Shown here one piece after another: positions 1 to 10,480 of a DNA stretch of 64,000 bases (the first letter of the stretch is position 1; every line of letters begins with the position of its first letter). The notes under the pieces were generated by a model, which saw only the letters and a program-made list of their open reading frames with translations, was not told the origin of the DNA and made no database searches. The stretch is taken from contig NC_073694.1 of NCBI RefSeq assembly GCF_029784165.1, positions 32,469,506-32,533,505 of the forward strand, given 5' to 3'. The stretch is from Wyeomyia smithii. Lineage: Eukaryota > Arthropoda > Insecta > Diptera > Culicidae. Made by a program: the position numbers and the translations under genes.

Positions 1-1356
1 ATGAATATGAATATGAATATGAATATGAATATGAATATGAATATGAATATGAATATGAATATGAATATGAATATGAATATGAATATGAATATGAATATGA
101 ATATGAATATGAATATGAATATGAATATGAATATGAATATGAATATGAATATGAATATGAATATGAATATGAATATGAATATGAATATGAATATGAATAT
201 GAATATGAATATGAATATGAATATGAATATGAATATGAATATGAATATGAATATGAATATGAATATGAATATGAATATGAATATGAATATGAATATGAAT
301 ATGAATCTGAATATGAATATGAATATGAATATGAATATGAAAACGAAAATGAAAATGAATATGAATCTGAATATGAATATGAATATGAATATGAATATGA
401 ATATGAATATGAATATGAATATGAATATGAATATGAATATGAATATGAATATGAATTTGAATATGAATATGAATATGAATATGAATATGAATATGAATAT
501 GAATATGAATATGAATATGAATATGAATATGAATATGAATATGAATATGAATATGAATATGAATATGAATATGAATATGAATATGAATATGAATATGAAT
601 ATGAATATGAATATGAATATGAATATGAATATGAATATGAATATGAATATGAATATGAATATGAATATGAATATGAATATGAATATGAATATGAATATGA
701 ATATGAATATGAATATGAATATGAATATGAATATGAATATGAATATGAATATGAATATGAATATGAATATGAATATGAATATGAATATGAATATGAATAT
801 GAATATGAATATGAATATGAATATGAATATGAATATGAATATGAATATGAATATGAATATGAATATGAATATGAATATGAATATGAATATGAATATGAAT
901 ATGAATATGAATATGAATATGAATATGAATATGAATATGAATATGAATATGAATATGAATATAAATATGAATATGAATATGAATATGAATATGAATATGA
1001 ATATGAATATGAATATGAATATGAAGATGAATATGAATATGAATATGAATATGAGTATGAATATGAATATGAATATGAATATGAATATGAATATGAATAT
1101 GAATATGAGTATGAATATGAATATGAATATGAATATGAATATGAATATGAATATGAATATGAATATGAATATGAATATGAATGTGAATATGAATATGAAT
1201 ATGAATATGAATATGAATATGAATATGAATATGAATATGAATATGAATATGAATATGAATATGAATATGAATATGAATATGAATATGAATATGAATATGA
1301 ATATGAATTTGAATATGAGTATGAGTATGAATATGAACATGTATATGAATATGAAT
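1..1356. repeat. (ATGAAT)n hexamer satellite array
   Basis: About 225 head-to-tail copies of ATGAAT begin at the first base, so the array continues outside the window. Variants are few: CTGAAT near 307 and 367, an A-rich interruption near 341-357, TTGAAT near 457, ATAAAT at 961, AAGATG and GAGTATG variants after 1021, and a variant-rich right end after about 1309. One frame reads as a Met-Asn dipeptide repeat with no stop for more than 1.3 kb, but this follows from the hexamer and is not evidence of a protein. Variants are commonest at the edge and sparse between about 460 and 960, as expected if homogenisation is strongest inside the array. Confidence 0.97.
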
Positions 1357-1814
1357 ACATGTCACTGGTCGGGCCAACGATTCTGATTACCAGCTTAGCA
1401 CGTCCGGCATTGGATCTATTTTGTACTCTCTCTCCGAATTCATTCTACTGGCTGCAGTGTGCGTTGTTACCTTGAATTTTAAAGTTGCGTCTGCGGTCGA
1501 ATTCCGACCTCTAAGTATCATCCTAGTTCCGCAAATATCCATTTTGAGTAGTATTTGGTCATTTTTGGTGGTTTCAGATGTTGGAAGTCATTATATTAAA
1601 TTTGAAAATGGCGGCCTGGAGGTGATTTCTTGTTTCTCGGCATCATCTACTACTCTCATACAATAACAATTTTCTACGGTGGCGTGTAACTAATTTTCAA
1701 TCATTTACCGCAAAAACGAAGGAAGTTCGTCGAAAATTAACCAAGTTATAACCATTTGAAATTGGACAAAAATATTAATAGTTTTTTTCTTAAACCTTCA
1801 TTTCATACTCGCCA
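1357..1814. other. Unassigned AT-rich spacer
   Basis: Non-repetitive sequence between the hexamer array and the 3' end of the minus-strand retrotransposon. Only short open frames are present, without ATG-led coding character. I recognise nothing in it. Confidence 0.5.
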
Positions 1815-1894
1815 TTTTTTCCGTGTTGGGTATTTTATCACTGCGACCAATTTTTTGATCTTTTGTGACATATGCCCTTTTTAATTTTGCTAAG

Positions 1895-2200
1895 TCAGGA
1901 TAACGTACCACTATTGGAAGTGGCCGTCATGATATGACCAATAGCATTAGTCCAGTCTGGTATTACACTTCGCATGAAGCGAATAACCGTACTGGGAGTT
2001 GTTCTCCAGATTTCAGTGGGTTCTAACAGCCCCCTATTGAAGAACTTATGTCTTTTATTAATATTTGCCGAACATCGGCATAACAGGTGTTCCGAGTCTT
2101 CTCTTTCCATGCCACATAAGCGACACGTATCATTTTGAAGTTTTTTCATAAGCTTCCAGTGATAACGGCTCGGACAATGTGTATTCAGTATATGTGCTTA
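1895..2200 (-). pseudogene. LOA-like ORF2, C-terminal zinc motif and stop
   Basis: After a frame change near 2190 the sequence continues HCPSRYHWKLMKKLQNDTCR, then a Cys-His cluster: CRLCG, EDSEHLL, CRC (C-X2-C-X8-H-X3-C by my reading). This is the usual C-terminal zinc motif of I/LOA-type ORF2 proteins. It ends at the stop at 1895-1897. Confidence 0.75.
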
Positions 2201-3197
2201 GAACTTTCTTTGAAAGCTCCAGTATTTTGCGAGTCATAGGACCGTTCGGTGACCTCTTTGACTGCCTACCAATGGAAGTATTTGTCCAGTTGGACTCCAC
2301 CCTCAAAATTTCCCATTCTTCCAGCTCCATTTTAAGTGAAGAAGTGGATAAGCTATAGAAAGGTTCTGGTCCTATGAACTGATGAGACGATCCAAGTCTT
2401 GCAAGTTCATCGGCTTTTTCGTTCCCATCGATTCCACAGTGACCAGGAACCCAATATAAATTTACTTGATTATTGCAACCCAGTGTTTGAAGTGATTGAG
2501 AACACTCCCAAACAAGTTTTGATGTGCATGTTGCAGACTTCAGAGCATTTAATGCTGCTTGACTGTCGGACATGATGCAAATGTTTGAGTGTCTGTTTTT
2601 CCTGCGTAGACATATAACAGAACTTTCTAGTATAGCTTGGATTTCGGCTTGGAAAACGGTTGGCCATCGACCCATCGGAATTGATAGATCTACTCCTGAG
2701 CCTGTTACTCCTGCTCCCACTCGATCGTTCATTTTTGAACCATCTGTGTAAAAAACAATTGATCCCGGACGGAGATCGGGACCCCCGCGTTCCCAAACAT
2801 CGCGCTCAGGTTTAACTATTTGATATCTTCTTTCAAAGTTGTATCTTTTCACCATCCAGTCTTCATTGTTGGTTACTAGGGGATTGATACGAATAGTTTT
2901 TAGAATATTTAGATGACCTGTTAGGTCACCTTCAAAGAGTTTTAAGAGTCTTTTAATCCTTAAAGCACTCTTCTCTGCTTCTAATTGTATAAACTGATGC
3001 AGTGGTAGCATAATGAGTAAAGCTTCCAATGCCTTGGTTGGTGTACTTCTCATTGCACCCGTTATTGAGAGAGTAGCTAGCCGTTGAAGTTTTTCCAACT
3101 TATCTTGAGCACCTCTTTCTTTTGTTTTTGGCCACCAGACCAGTGAAGCGTAGGTAATTCTGGGTCTCACAATAGCCGAATAAATCCAATGGATCAT
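2130..3197 (-). pseudogene. LOA-like ORF2, RT thumb plus RNase H domain
   Basis: A single 355-codon open frame. The first third (MIHWIYSAIVRPRITYASLVWW, LEKLQRLATLSITGAMRSTP) is the conserved RT thumb region. The RNase H domain follows with all four acidic catalytic positions visible: FYTDGS, QAEIQAI, MSDSQAAL and NEKADELA, plus the WVPGHCGIDGN box. RNase H removes the RNA strand of the RNA:DNA hybrid, and its presence separates the I/LOA groups from RTE and CR1. The frame is lost near 2190, just before the zinc motif. This is the best preserved part of the element. Confidence 0.9.
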
Positions 3198-3199
3198 TT

Positions 3200-4646
3200 T
3201 CGGTTTTAGTCCCCATTGTCTACCAAAAGTTTTATTACATATCCATAGAGTATTTGTGGCTTTGCCTATAACTTGCTCTAGATGTGTATTCCAGTTAAGT
3301 TTTTTGTCAAGGAGTACCCCGAGATATTTGACGTTGTCTGAGAGTTTTAAGAGCTCAACTTCAAGCTTATATTATTTAGCATAACTTTTCTCCTTCGTGT
3401 AAATGGAACGATAGTAGTTTTTGAAGGATTTACATTTAGACCTTCCTTATCGCACCACGAGGAAACAATGTTTAGGGCAGTTTGCATTCGGTTAGCGATG
3501 ATATCGTCATACTTGCCACGAACAATTATGACTATATCATCAGCGAACCCAACTATTTCAAACCCTTCATCTATCATTTTTTTAAGAAGATCATCAACTG
3601 TTAACGACCACAATAGAGGAGATATCACTCCTCCTTGCGGGCATACTTTTATTGCTTCTACACTTATGTACGAGCTTCCAAGGTTTGCTGATATTTCTCT
3701 TTTTGATAACATCTCGGTGATCCAATGAATAATGCAATCGTCGAATTGAATCATGGGATGAATTATCAAATGCACCTTCTATATCAAGCAACGCCGAAAG
3801 TGTAATTTCTTTCGCTGCAAAAGATTTTTCTAGTTTTGTAACAATAAAATGAAGTGCTGTTACAGACGATTTACCCTCCTGATATGCAAATTGATATTTG
3901 CTGAGAGGAGATTTGGAAAAATATGATGACTTGATGTGTTCACCGATTATTTTTTCCATTGTTTTGAGATGGACTGACGATAAGCTTATAGGCCTAAAGG
4001 ATTTTGGTGATGTTTTGTTCCTTTTATTGATCTTGGGGATGAAAATAACCCGTACTTGTCGCCACGCTTTCGGAATATAACCTAGAATAAGGCTTGACTT
4101 AAGTGTTGTGTTAGAATAGGTATTAAAACTGGTTTACCCCTCTGTAGTAGTACTGGATAAATCCCGTCCCTACCAGGTGACTTGAAGGGCTCAAAGGAGT
4201 CTATTGCCCATTCAACTCTACTTTCAGTAAAAAATTTGTTAGCCAACGTAATTGTATCATCCCTGGTTCTATCCAGCCCAGTCGTGATATTCACTATTTC
4301 GTGAATTTCCGTCCTAGTTTCAGGAATTCCAGTTCTCGATGCAGATGTACTTTGGTCTACACGTGAGTCAATAATGGACCCGGGAAAGTGTGTTCTCATC
4401 ATAAGCTCCAATGTTTCGTTAGTAGAGCTAGTATAAGAACCATCTTCTTTCTTTAAAGTACCTAGTTCATTTGAATGATTTTTTGCAAGGACTCTTTGCA
4501 GCCTGGCGGCTGCTGGAGTATTTTCGATGTTTTCACATGTATGCCTCCAATGTGTCCTCTTTGATCTTCGAATTTCCTTGTTATAGGCGGTGAGGGATTG
4601 TTTTTATTCATCCCACTGTTGAGTTCGTTTAGCCCGGTTGAACAAT
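3200..4646 (-). pseudogene. LOA-like ORF2, middle part: reverse transcriptase domain
   Basis: The linker RKLFNRAKRTQQWDE begins beside the inserted element at 4646, then an in-frame stop follows. RT-connector sequence lies at 4411-4082 (FKSPGRDGIYPVLLQRG). Palm motifs follow at 3959-3594 (LSKYQFAYQEGKSSVTALHF and LLDIEGAFDNSSHDSI) and at 3775-3347 (CPQGGVISPLLWSL and the catalytic GFADDIVIIV). At least three frame changes separate these blocks (near 4080, 3770 and 3350), so no complete RT can be made. The catalytic FADD box is intact. Residue order and spacing match non-LTR RTs. Confidence 0.88.
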
Positions 4647-4918
4647 TTCCGGGGTTTTGAAGTAGAATACTTCTCTCAGGAAGTTCGGCTACATAGGGAT
4701 GTGAAATGAAAATCTAAAACCGAAAAAAGTGAAAAATATGTCCAATTTCAAATGCTAATAAATCGGTTAGTATTCGATGGATTTCCTTCGTTCTTGCAGC
4801 AATAGATTGGAAAATCTTCTAAGATTCTTCCCAAAATAATATAATTGTAATTTTATTATTCACACTATTGTACTATTGAAAATAGTCAAGCCTTGTCAAA
4901 ACGAAAAATTCGACCTCT

Positions 4919-5007
4919 GATTGGTCGTTATATGCTTGCTTCCCAAGCACGGTCGACAGGATCATATACCTTGCAATTGAAAACATGCTATTTGGCCTAA
5001 ATAAAAG
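4919..5007 (+). promoter_or_regulatory. ATTGG and TATA-like promoter module, copy A
   Basis: ATTGGTC (inverted CCAAT box) at 4920-4926 and TAAATAAAAG at 4998-5007, about 72 bp apart. The equivalent place in copy B has the better box TATATAAG. The arrangement resembles a Pol II promoter; activity is inferred only. Confidence 0.4.
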
Positions 5008-5216
5008 CGTGTTTCAGCCGGAGCCGTTCATAATAGTTCTAGACAGCGACAACAGCAGTCGTCCTTCCTTAGCAGCAGCACTAGCCCTGTGGTTGGTCAC
5101 CACGTCTCAGGAGTAGCGCGGTTTTTCTCAGCGTGTGTCGCCAGACAGCCATTATTCCCCTCGTGTTGGGGCAGCATGAAGATTGCCATCAGGAAATCCA
5201 ATTTCGGAAATCAAAA

Positions 5217-5232
5217 TGCCTTTTCCAAGGCA
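5217..5232 (+). promoter_or_regulatory. Histone-type 3' hairpin SL1, copy A
   Basis: TGCCTT-TTCC-AAGGCA: a perfect 6-bp stem with a 4-nt loop, followed by AATAAAC and, 14 nt after the stem, TTGAAAG. Stem length, loop size, G-C at pair 2 and the pyrimidine-rich 5' arm match the histone mRNA 3' stem-loop layout. Confidence 0.5.
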
Positions 5233-5437
5233 AATAAACAAGTCATTGAAAGTTAATAATTTTTGTCAACGCAAGCAAGCATTCTGTGTTGCATCCTAGC
5301 AATTTAAATTTGTCGCACCCGTCTAATTTACTGAATGTGAAATAGCTTCCACAGAGCATGTTGTCCGTGTATCTTAATTCCCCCAATGTTAGGGCAGCTC
5401 AAAGGTTGTAATTAGCAACCGATTTTTAACCGCAACA

Positions 5438-5453
5438 TGCTTTTTTCAAGGCA
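5438..5453 (+). promoter_or_regulatory. Histone-type 3' hairpin SL2, copy A
   Basis: TGCTTT-TTTC-AAGGCA: a 6-bp stem including one G-T pair and a 4-nt loop, followed by AATAAA and a TTGAAGG motif about 14 nt downstream, parallel to SL1. Confidence 0.5.
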
Positions 5454-5970
5454 AATAAAAAAATAATTGAAGGTTAATAATTTTCTGGCATCAACACAAG
5501 CAGACATTCTGTGCGAGATGCAATCAAATTCAGTTGTAGTTGTCTAATTTTTACTTCATTTAGTTAACCCCCCACTGTAGGGGCAACGCAAAGGCTGCGA
5601 ACGGCATAACCGACATTGAGTAATAAACTGCCCTGTTAGAACGCATTCACAAAAGCAGTTAGTTCTACTATGCAGAGCTTATATGAAGACGATTCAATCA
5701 ATCTGCATAAACAGAATTTCGTCGTCTCCCAAGTCCCAGCTGCCAAGTTGCAACATGATGCAACACGCAACAGCGAGCAAACGACATCGCTTGATGTTAC
5801 AAACCGCAATAAGATACGGGTTAAAACCGTTGCGTGTGTGAGAGCACCATCGGTGTTTATTCGCTGGATTCAAAAATCAAATGCGAATTGTGGAATAGCT
5901 CGTCTAAAGAACATAAGGAAATGGTTAACCTGAACTGAAAGGCGTGGCCTATTACGTAGCACCCTTCGGC

Positions 5971-5978
5971 TATAAAAG
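5971..5978 (+). promoter_or_regulatory. TATA box-like site, copy A, second module
   Basis: TATAAAAG within CGGCTATAAAAGAG, upstream of SL3 by about 360 bp. No open frame of note lies between. Confidence 0.3.
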
Positions 5979-6333
5979 AGTGTTTCTGTGAAAACTAGCT
6001 ACATTCATTAATCGGAAGGTGAACTGGATGGACCGTCCACAACGTTGACAGCAGTAGCAGCAGATATCGGCACTCAGCAGGAACAGACCATAGCAGCGGG
6101 TCGCGCCTGTTGCTGCCTTCTACTTAAACAAATCACTTGCTTTGTGGTTGGTCACCACGTCTCAGACCTCTGCCAGGCTGAACGCCAACGCGAGCGATCG
6201 GGCGAGATTTTTGCGGTACATCAGCCGGCATTTTCTCTAATGGAAAAGTAGGATCATTTTGTTTAGAAGAATATTACTGTTGGTAATATTACAGAGATTC
6301 GATTGCATCATATCCGATATGGAATTGAACAAT

Positions 6334-6349
6334 TGTTCTTTTGAGGACA
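6334..6349 (+). promoter_or_regulatory. Histone-type 3' hairpin SL3, copy A
   Basis: TGTTCT-TTTG-AGGACA: a 6-bp stem with one G-T pair, followed by AATAAAACAC and then TTTGAAGAGTTAATA. The copy B counterpart pairs perfectly. Confidence 0.5.
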
Positions 6350-6767
6350 AATAAAACACTTAATTTGAAGAGTTAATAGCTTTGGGTACCAGTAGCAGTA
6401 TGGTTACAGCCTCAGCGGTAGGTGCAGCCGGTACTTCCCTAAGGCCGATGTAATAAGGAAGTAAATGGAAGCGGCTCGGCGAAACAATTCGGGTGTTCTT
6501 AGACGCGCAACATTTTTCGTACGATAGCGGCGGTATTAGCGGTAGATGCATTTCACTTACCCCAGTAAAGCCGTGTCTAATTTTCAATGTGAAAACACCT
6601 TTCTATGGTGTTGGCCGTGCGCATTAGGCCTCTGCCAGGCTAAACGCGATAAGCGGCGCGAACCGATACGCCGGCCGTAGGTTAATTTACAGCCGTAAGT
6701 AGAGCTGTGTAAAAGTATTCTACTTCAACCTTGCGGTCGTGGCCTTGCACACAACTCCCTGTGATTT

Positions 6768-7745
6768 TTTCCGAAGTTTTTGTAAGGATTGATTCCACCA
6801 AGGTACCTCTCTGTTTGTAGAACGTATCTTTGTAGGACAGCAATCTAAGTATGATTGTTGGATTAAATTTGAAAGATATTTTGAGTTTATTTCCAGCTCT
6901 CTGTATGATTTGGAACATCCTTCAAAACCGTTCAAATCACCCATTAGTTTTGAGTTATATTGCTCCCAGTTAGTTTTTCTGGGATCTCTAATAAATTCAG
7001 TGTGTTGTTGATTAGCTTCGTAATCAAATAATATTTGCTTGTGATCAGATAAGGATTCTTCATCTGATACATGCCAGTTTTTTATCCTACCGGAAATAGT
7101 CGGACTGCATAATTTTAAGTCAAGAATTCCTTGTCTTATTGTATTTACAAAAGTTGGTTTATCTCCTTTATTACAAATATCTATCCCTTGTGATGATAAG
7201 AAATCTAAAAGGTACTCACCTCTAGTGTTGATGTCTGTGCTGGCCCAAACCGTGTGATGAGCGTTTGCGTCACATCCTATTATAAAGGCTTTGTTTTGTT
7301 TCTTGCAATAAGAAACCAATTTTGCGACCTCTGGAGGGGGAACTTCGCCCATGTCACCTGGAAAGTATGCTGACGCTATACATATTTCAGTCTTGCCGTG
7401 GGTTGTCGGTGCCTCCAGTATGATCGCTGTCAAATCTCTCGAAATAAATTCTGTGAGTGGAAAAAAATTAACTTTCCCGTTTACTAATATCGCAGCTCTC
7501 GGTGAGGGCTGACCGTCGTCGTATATTAGCTTACATGTATTTGTAGGAATTCCTTGTATCCTACTGTTATGTATCCATGGCTCCTGGATTAAAGCTACAT
7601 CCAGTTTGCTTTTTGTGAATCTCCTCCAAAGTACAGCAGTTGCTCCCTTTGCGTGGTGCAGATTCACCTGAACGCATTTAATGTTTTTGCTGTTCATTTC
7701 TGGTTTTGTTTGAGTTTCCGCAACGTTGTGGTTCTCCCTTTCCAC
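6768..7745 (-). pseudogene. LOA-like ORF2, 5' part: AP endonuclease domain
   Basis: The open frame opens at the ATG at 7745. Apurinic-type endonuclease motifs are in order: VQVNLHHAK near residue 25, LIQEPW (catalytic Glu), ASAYFPG, IGCDANAHHTVW (Asp/Asn), and LSDHKQILF (Asp/His). This enzyme nicks target DNA to prime reverse transcription. Family elements have an RKLFNRAK-like linker after the VPWWNQSLQKLRK block; here the frame runs instead into foreign sequence, because the 4652-6767 element is inserted at this point. The linker resumes on the far side at about 4646. All key endonuclease residues are present, so the domain was intact when interrupted. Confidence 0.88.
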
Positions 7746-8725
7746 TGTTTGCTATGCGGTTGCCAGTGTTTGGATTTTTGTTCGCCTGCAAATTTATTTT
7801 TCTGAAGGTCGGCATTAATCCATTATTTGTCCTCGGACTATTGGTTGTATTTCTATTTACGGTGTGTGTGGTACGATCGGTCTGCTCCGAGTTACGTCTC
7901 CTATCGTTAACACCACTCGATCCTGGGATTTGGCTTTGAGTGATTTGGTTCGCTCTAGCATCTCCAGTTTCGTTGCGGGTTTTTACGATGTTGGGACCGC
8001 TGCAGAGGATGACTAGATAGCCCGATTTGAACGCACAGTGTCCAAATTTGGGTTTTAGAATCTACTTTCTTTGCTCTGCTACTCTCGAGATTATCGCATT
8101 CTGTGTGTCGTTAAGTTGCTGGGTGGTAAGTTCTGTGTTTGGATGGCCTGCTGGAAGGATACCCAGCGTAACACCATCAACAACATCTTTATACGACGGA
8201 CGTACTCTTTGACTCCTAATCGCCTCGATTCGCTGCTGAACGGATCTAGTAGCCGTTGATTGAACATTTCCCGTTTGGCTTGGCAGTTTAGGGGGACGCG
8301 GATTGCCACTGCTGTTTGACCAATTTTGGTCCGAATTTCTAGGGCGTTTGGAGAGGTCTTTTGTATTTAGTGGGGTTTGAGCCAACTGGAGTGCTTCCTG
8401 TCGGTTATACCCACTTTCCCTCAGTTTCTTGAGGCGTTTTTGGCCTGCTCCACTAAGTCTCCCGTTTCGGTTCCCATTTTCGTTCGATGGGATTTTAAGT
8501 TGCTCCGTACCGGTTGGCGGCAGCTGGGTTGATTGTGAAGTTGATATGGAGGTTACGTTAATACCATCTTCGTAGTCGTCGTCATCAACGTATTCACCCT
8601 CTATAGCGGCGTCACCAGTTTTTTTTTGGAGAGTTCAAGATGGATGAAGAGCAAGAAAGTGCATCATCGACAGACTCATATTGCAGTTGAAAGTCCTCTT
8701 CGTTCCTTTCCCTGTCGATATCCAT
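7678..8725 (-). pseudogene. LOA-like element ORF1 (gag-like), frameshifted
   Basis: ORF1 of the retrotransposon; such proteins bind element RNA in the ribonucleoprotein. I place the start at the Met whose codon is 8723-8725, opening MDIDRERNEEDF. The frame is lost in an A-run near 8622-8630 and recovered one base later, then continues as GDAAIEGEYVDDDDYEDG, a basic segment (QKRLKKLRESGYNRQEAL), and the SYKDVVDGVTLGILPA block typical of LOA/jockey ORF1 (8062-8385). A second frame change near 8060 leads into PKFGHCAFKSGYLVILC and a low-complexity Asn/Thr/Arg-rich tail ending at the TAA at 7678-7680. The CCHC zinc knuckles usual in this protein are not visible, so the 3' half is probably internally deleted. 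It overlaps the start of ORF2. Confidence 0.72.
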
Positions 8726-8780
8726 CTCCAATCCACTCAGTCTTCCCTAAGAATGGCTTTGCAGCCATTAGTAGCTTGCT

Positions 8781-9066
8781 GAAAAAAAAACGAAGAAAGC
8801 GATATAAATTTTGGCCAAGTGGAAAGAAAACAGAAATAAACTCGAAACTTTGTCTAACGGCATTAAAAAAAAAAATAGGAAACATGGAAACGTACTTGCA
8901 ATATTGATAAGTTTGCAATTTTTTTGAGAGCAATTTGTTAATAAAAATGTTCAACCGCATTCATAACAAATAAAATCTTGTGGAAACAAAATAAAATATT
9001 CAACTTACTCCACGTTCGCTTACAGAAAAACTGATTTCAGGTCTGTAAGGACTTAAGCTCTTCCGA
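8781..9066. other. AT-rich spacer upstream of the LOA copy
   Basis: May include remaining 5' untranslated sequence of the retrotransposon. A-runs occur near 8784 and 8868. No coding signal. Confidence 0.4.
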
Positions 9067-9255
9067 GCTGGCTAAGAGCATTGAAATTGACAGCACGGTT
9101 AAAAAGCCACAATTTTTCATTTAGTTTTAGTTTGAGCACCTGCGTTGGCAACTGGTTGACAAAAGCGAAAAAAATTGCCCTTAAGCTTCGATTAGAAAAA
9201 AAAAAAGAATATAGCCTTTTAACCGTTCCTGTGAATTTTGATGCTTCCAGCCAAG
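9067..9255. repeat. Imperfect inverted repeat (small MITE-like element)
   Basis: The arm at 9067-9109 (containing CACGGTTAAAAAGCC) is the imperfect reverse complement of 9214-9255 (containing GCCTTTTAACCGTTC). About 100 bp lies between. Similarity may extend further out. Probably a degenerate foldback MITE; no target duplication identified. Confidence 0.45.
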
Positions 9256-10480
9256 TCAGAAATGTCAAAAAGGACTAAGTTTGGGTTTTTTCTCTGCCTC
9301 CCCTACCACTTAGCTCTCATCTACGCTGATTTCTATAATAATTTTGCGTGACTTCCTCTTAACAAAATAGTTTCTTAGACAAAAAAATTAGACGGACGCA
9401 CAACGAAACTTCTATTTGGCAGGAGGAAAGACACTCGCTAGAGTAGAGCAGTAAGTGTGGAAAAGGAAGGGTAAAATCATATTACACACAAGCACGAATA
9501 AATAATAAGCATACTGGTTCTCGATAGCGCTACTGATAATAACAGAAGTGTGGAATACAGTAGTCACCTGAGCATATTTCACAATAGATCAACGATCTGG
9601 CCGCAGAGAAGAAAAAAATTAAATGAAAGTTAAAAGTTGAATCAAAATAAAGAGAAAGTTTAGTAAAATTGAGTCGACACATGAATGAAATGCTGATAGT
9701 TGAAAAAATCCCCAATTTTATCTATCCTTTATTTTGTTTCTCGTCTTTTTAGCATTTTTTCCTAGTAACAGAATTTACCGATTATTGTTATTTTATTCGA
9801 TTAAAATTATATCATTTTCATTCTCATCAATGATTTTTGTTTTCAAATTTCAATATATATTTCGTAGCGTATACCAGTAACCTATTACACCCCAGTACAT
9901 TGTCTGCTGCCTAAAAATCAAACTCCTGACACGTTTCTTCAATCTGTTTGTTGTCTTGCCAGTTAGATATCGAGTATCAAAGTAGAGCGCTAAGATAATC
10001 AAAAACAAGTCGCGAAGCCCTCAAGCGTTTCTCAATATTCGCTGAGAGGTTTCTTTTGATAATAAATGAATAAAATAACAATTCTTCAAAATTTCTGACT
10101 TGACGGAGAAATATTAGAAGTTTAAAAAAAACATTTCGCGACCCCTCCCAAAGCGTAGAGTTGTAATTGAAATGGGTTAAATGCGATATAATTAAATTAA
10201 ATTCAGCTAGGGATTGAGTAGATTAAATCACAAAAATGCTTGATTTAACGCAATGATTAAAGAATTTAATTCTGAACTTTTGAACATTCCAAATTCAATA
10301 ATAACCCAAAATCCAAACAACCAAACGTGCATGAAATCGTCTTCGCCGGGTGACAACATACCGAAAAGCTAATAATATCAGTATTAATAATAATGCACGG
10401 GCACAAAACGGGTGTTCCTTTATTTCTGCTCTAAAGTGATATCAACCCACTCCACGTGAGATTTTTTTTTTAAATCCTAA
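9256..10480. other. AT-rich intergenic DNA
   Basis: No sustained coding frame, no recognised repeat and no RNA gene seen. Confidence 0.5.

Larger units (their letters stand above)
4652..6767. mobile_element. Composite element copy A with histone-type 3' hairpins
   Basis: A 2116-bp insertion splitting the LOA endonuclease from its RT. Near the left end is TGAAGTAGAATACTT (4658-4672); its reverse complement is at 6713-6727, followed by a 40-bp tail. The hexamer TTTCCG occurs on both sides (4646-4651 and 6768-6773), a likely short target-site duplication, and removing one copy plus the insert rejoins the endonuclease to its linker. Inside are ATTGG at 4920, TATA-like boxes at 4998 and 5971, three 16-nt hairpins at 5217, 5438 and 6334, and two copies of GTGGTTGGTCACCAC (about 5090 and 6140). 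No transposase is present. The same element recurs at 17084-20573. Family unknown to me. Confidence 0.75.
1815..8780 (-). mobile_element. LOA-like non-LTR retrotransposon, nearly full length, interrupted
   Basis: Minus-strand element with ORF1, then ORF2 encoding endonuclease, reverse transcriptase, RNase H and a C-terminal zinc motif. This order, with an RNase H domain after RT, fits the LOA/I group of non-LTR retrotransposons. The ORF1 motif SYKDVVDG and the endonuclease motif ALIQEPW favour LOA (Lian/Loner-like elements of mosquitoes). Removing the 4652-6767 insertion leaves about 4.85 kb. The 3' untranslated part after 1895 runs to about 1815 and contains AATAAAA on the minus strand. Both ends are approximate because I could not identify a target-site duplication. 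Several frameshifts make this copy inactive. Confidence 0.88.

Noticed and set aside
1..1386. 461-codon open frame of Met-Asn repeats
   Set aside because: A direct product of the ATGAAT hexamer. No non-repeat coding sequence or regulatory context.
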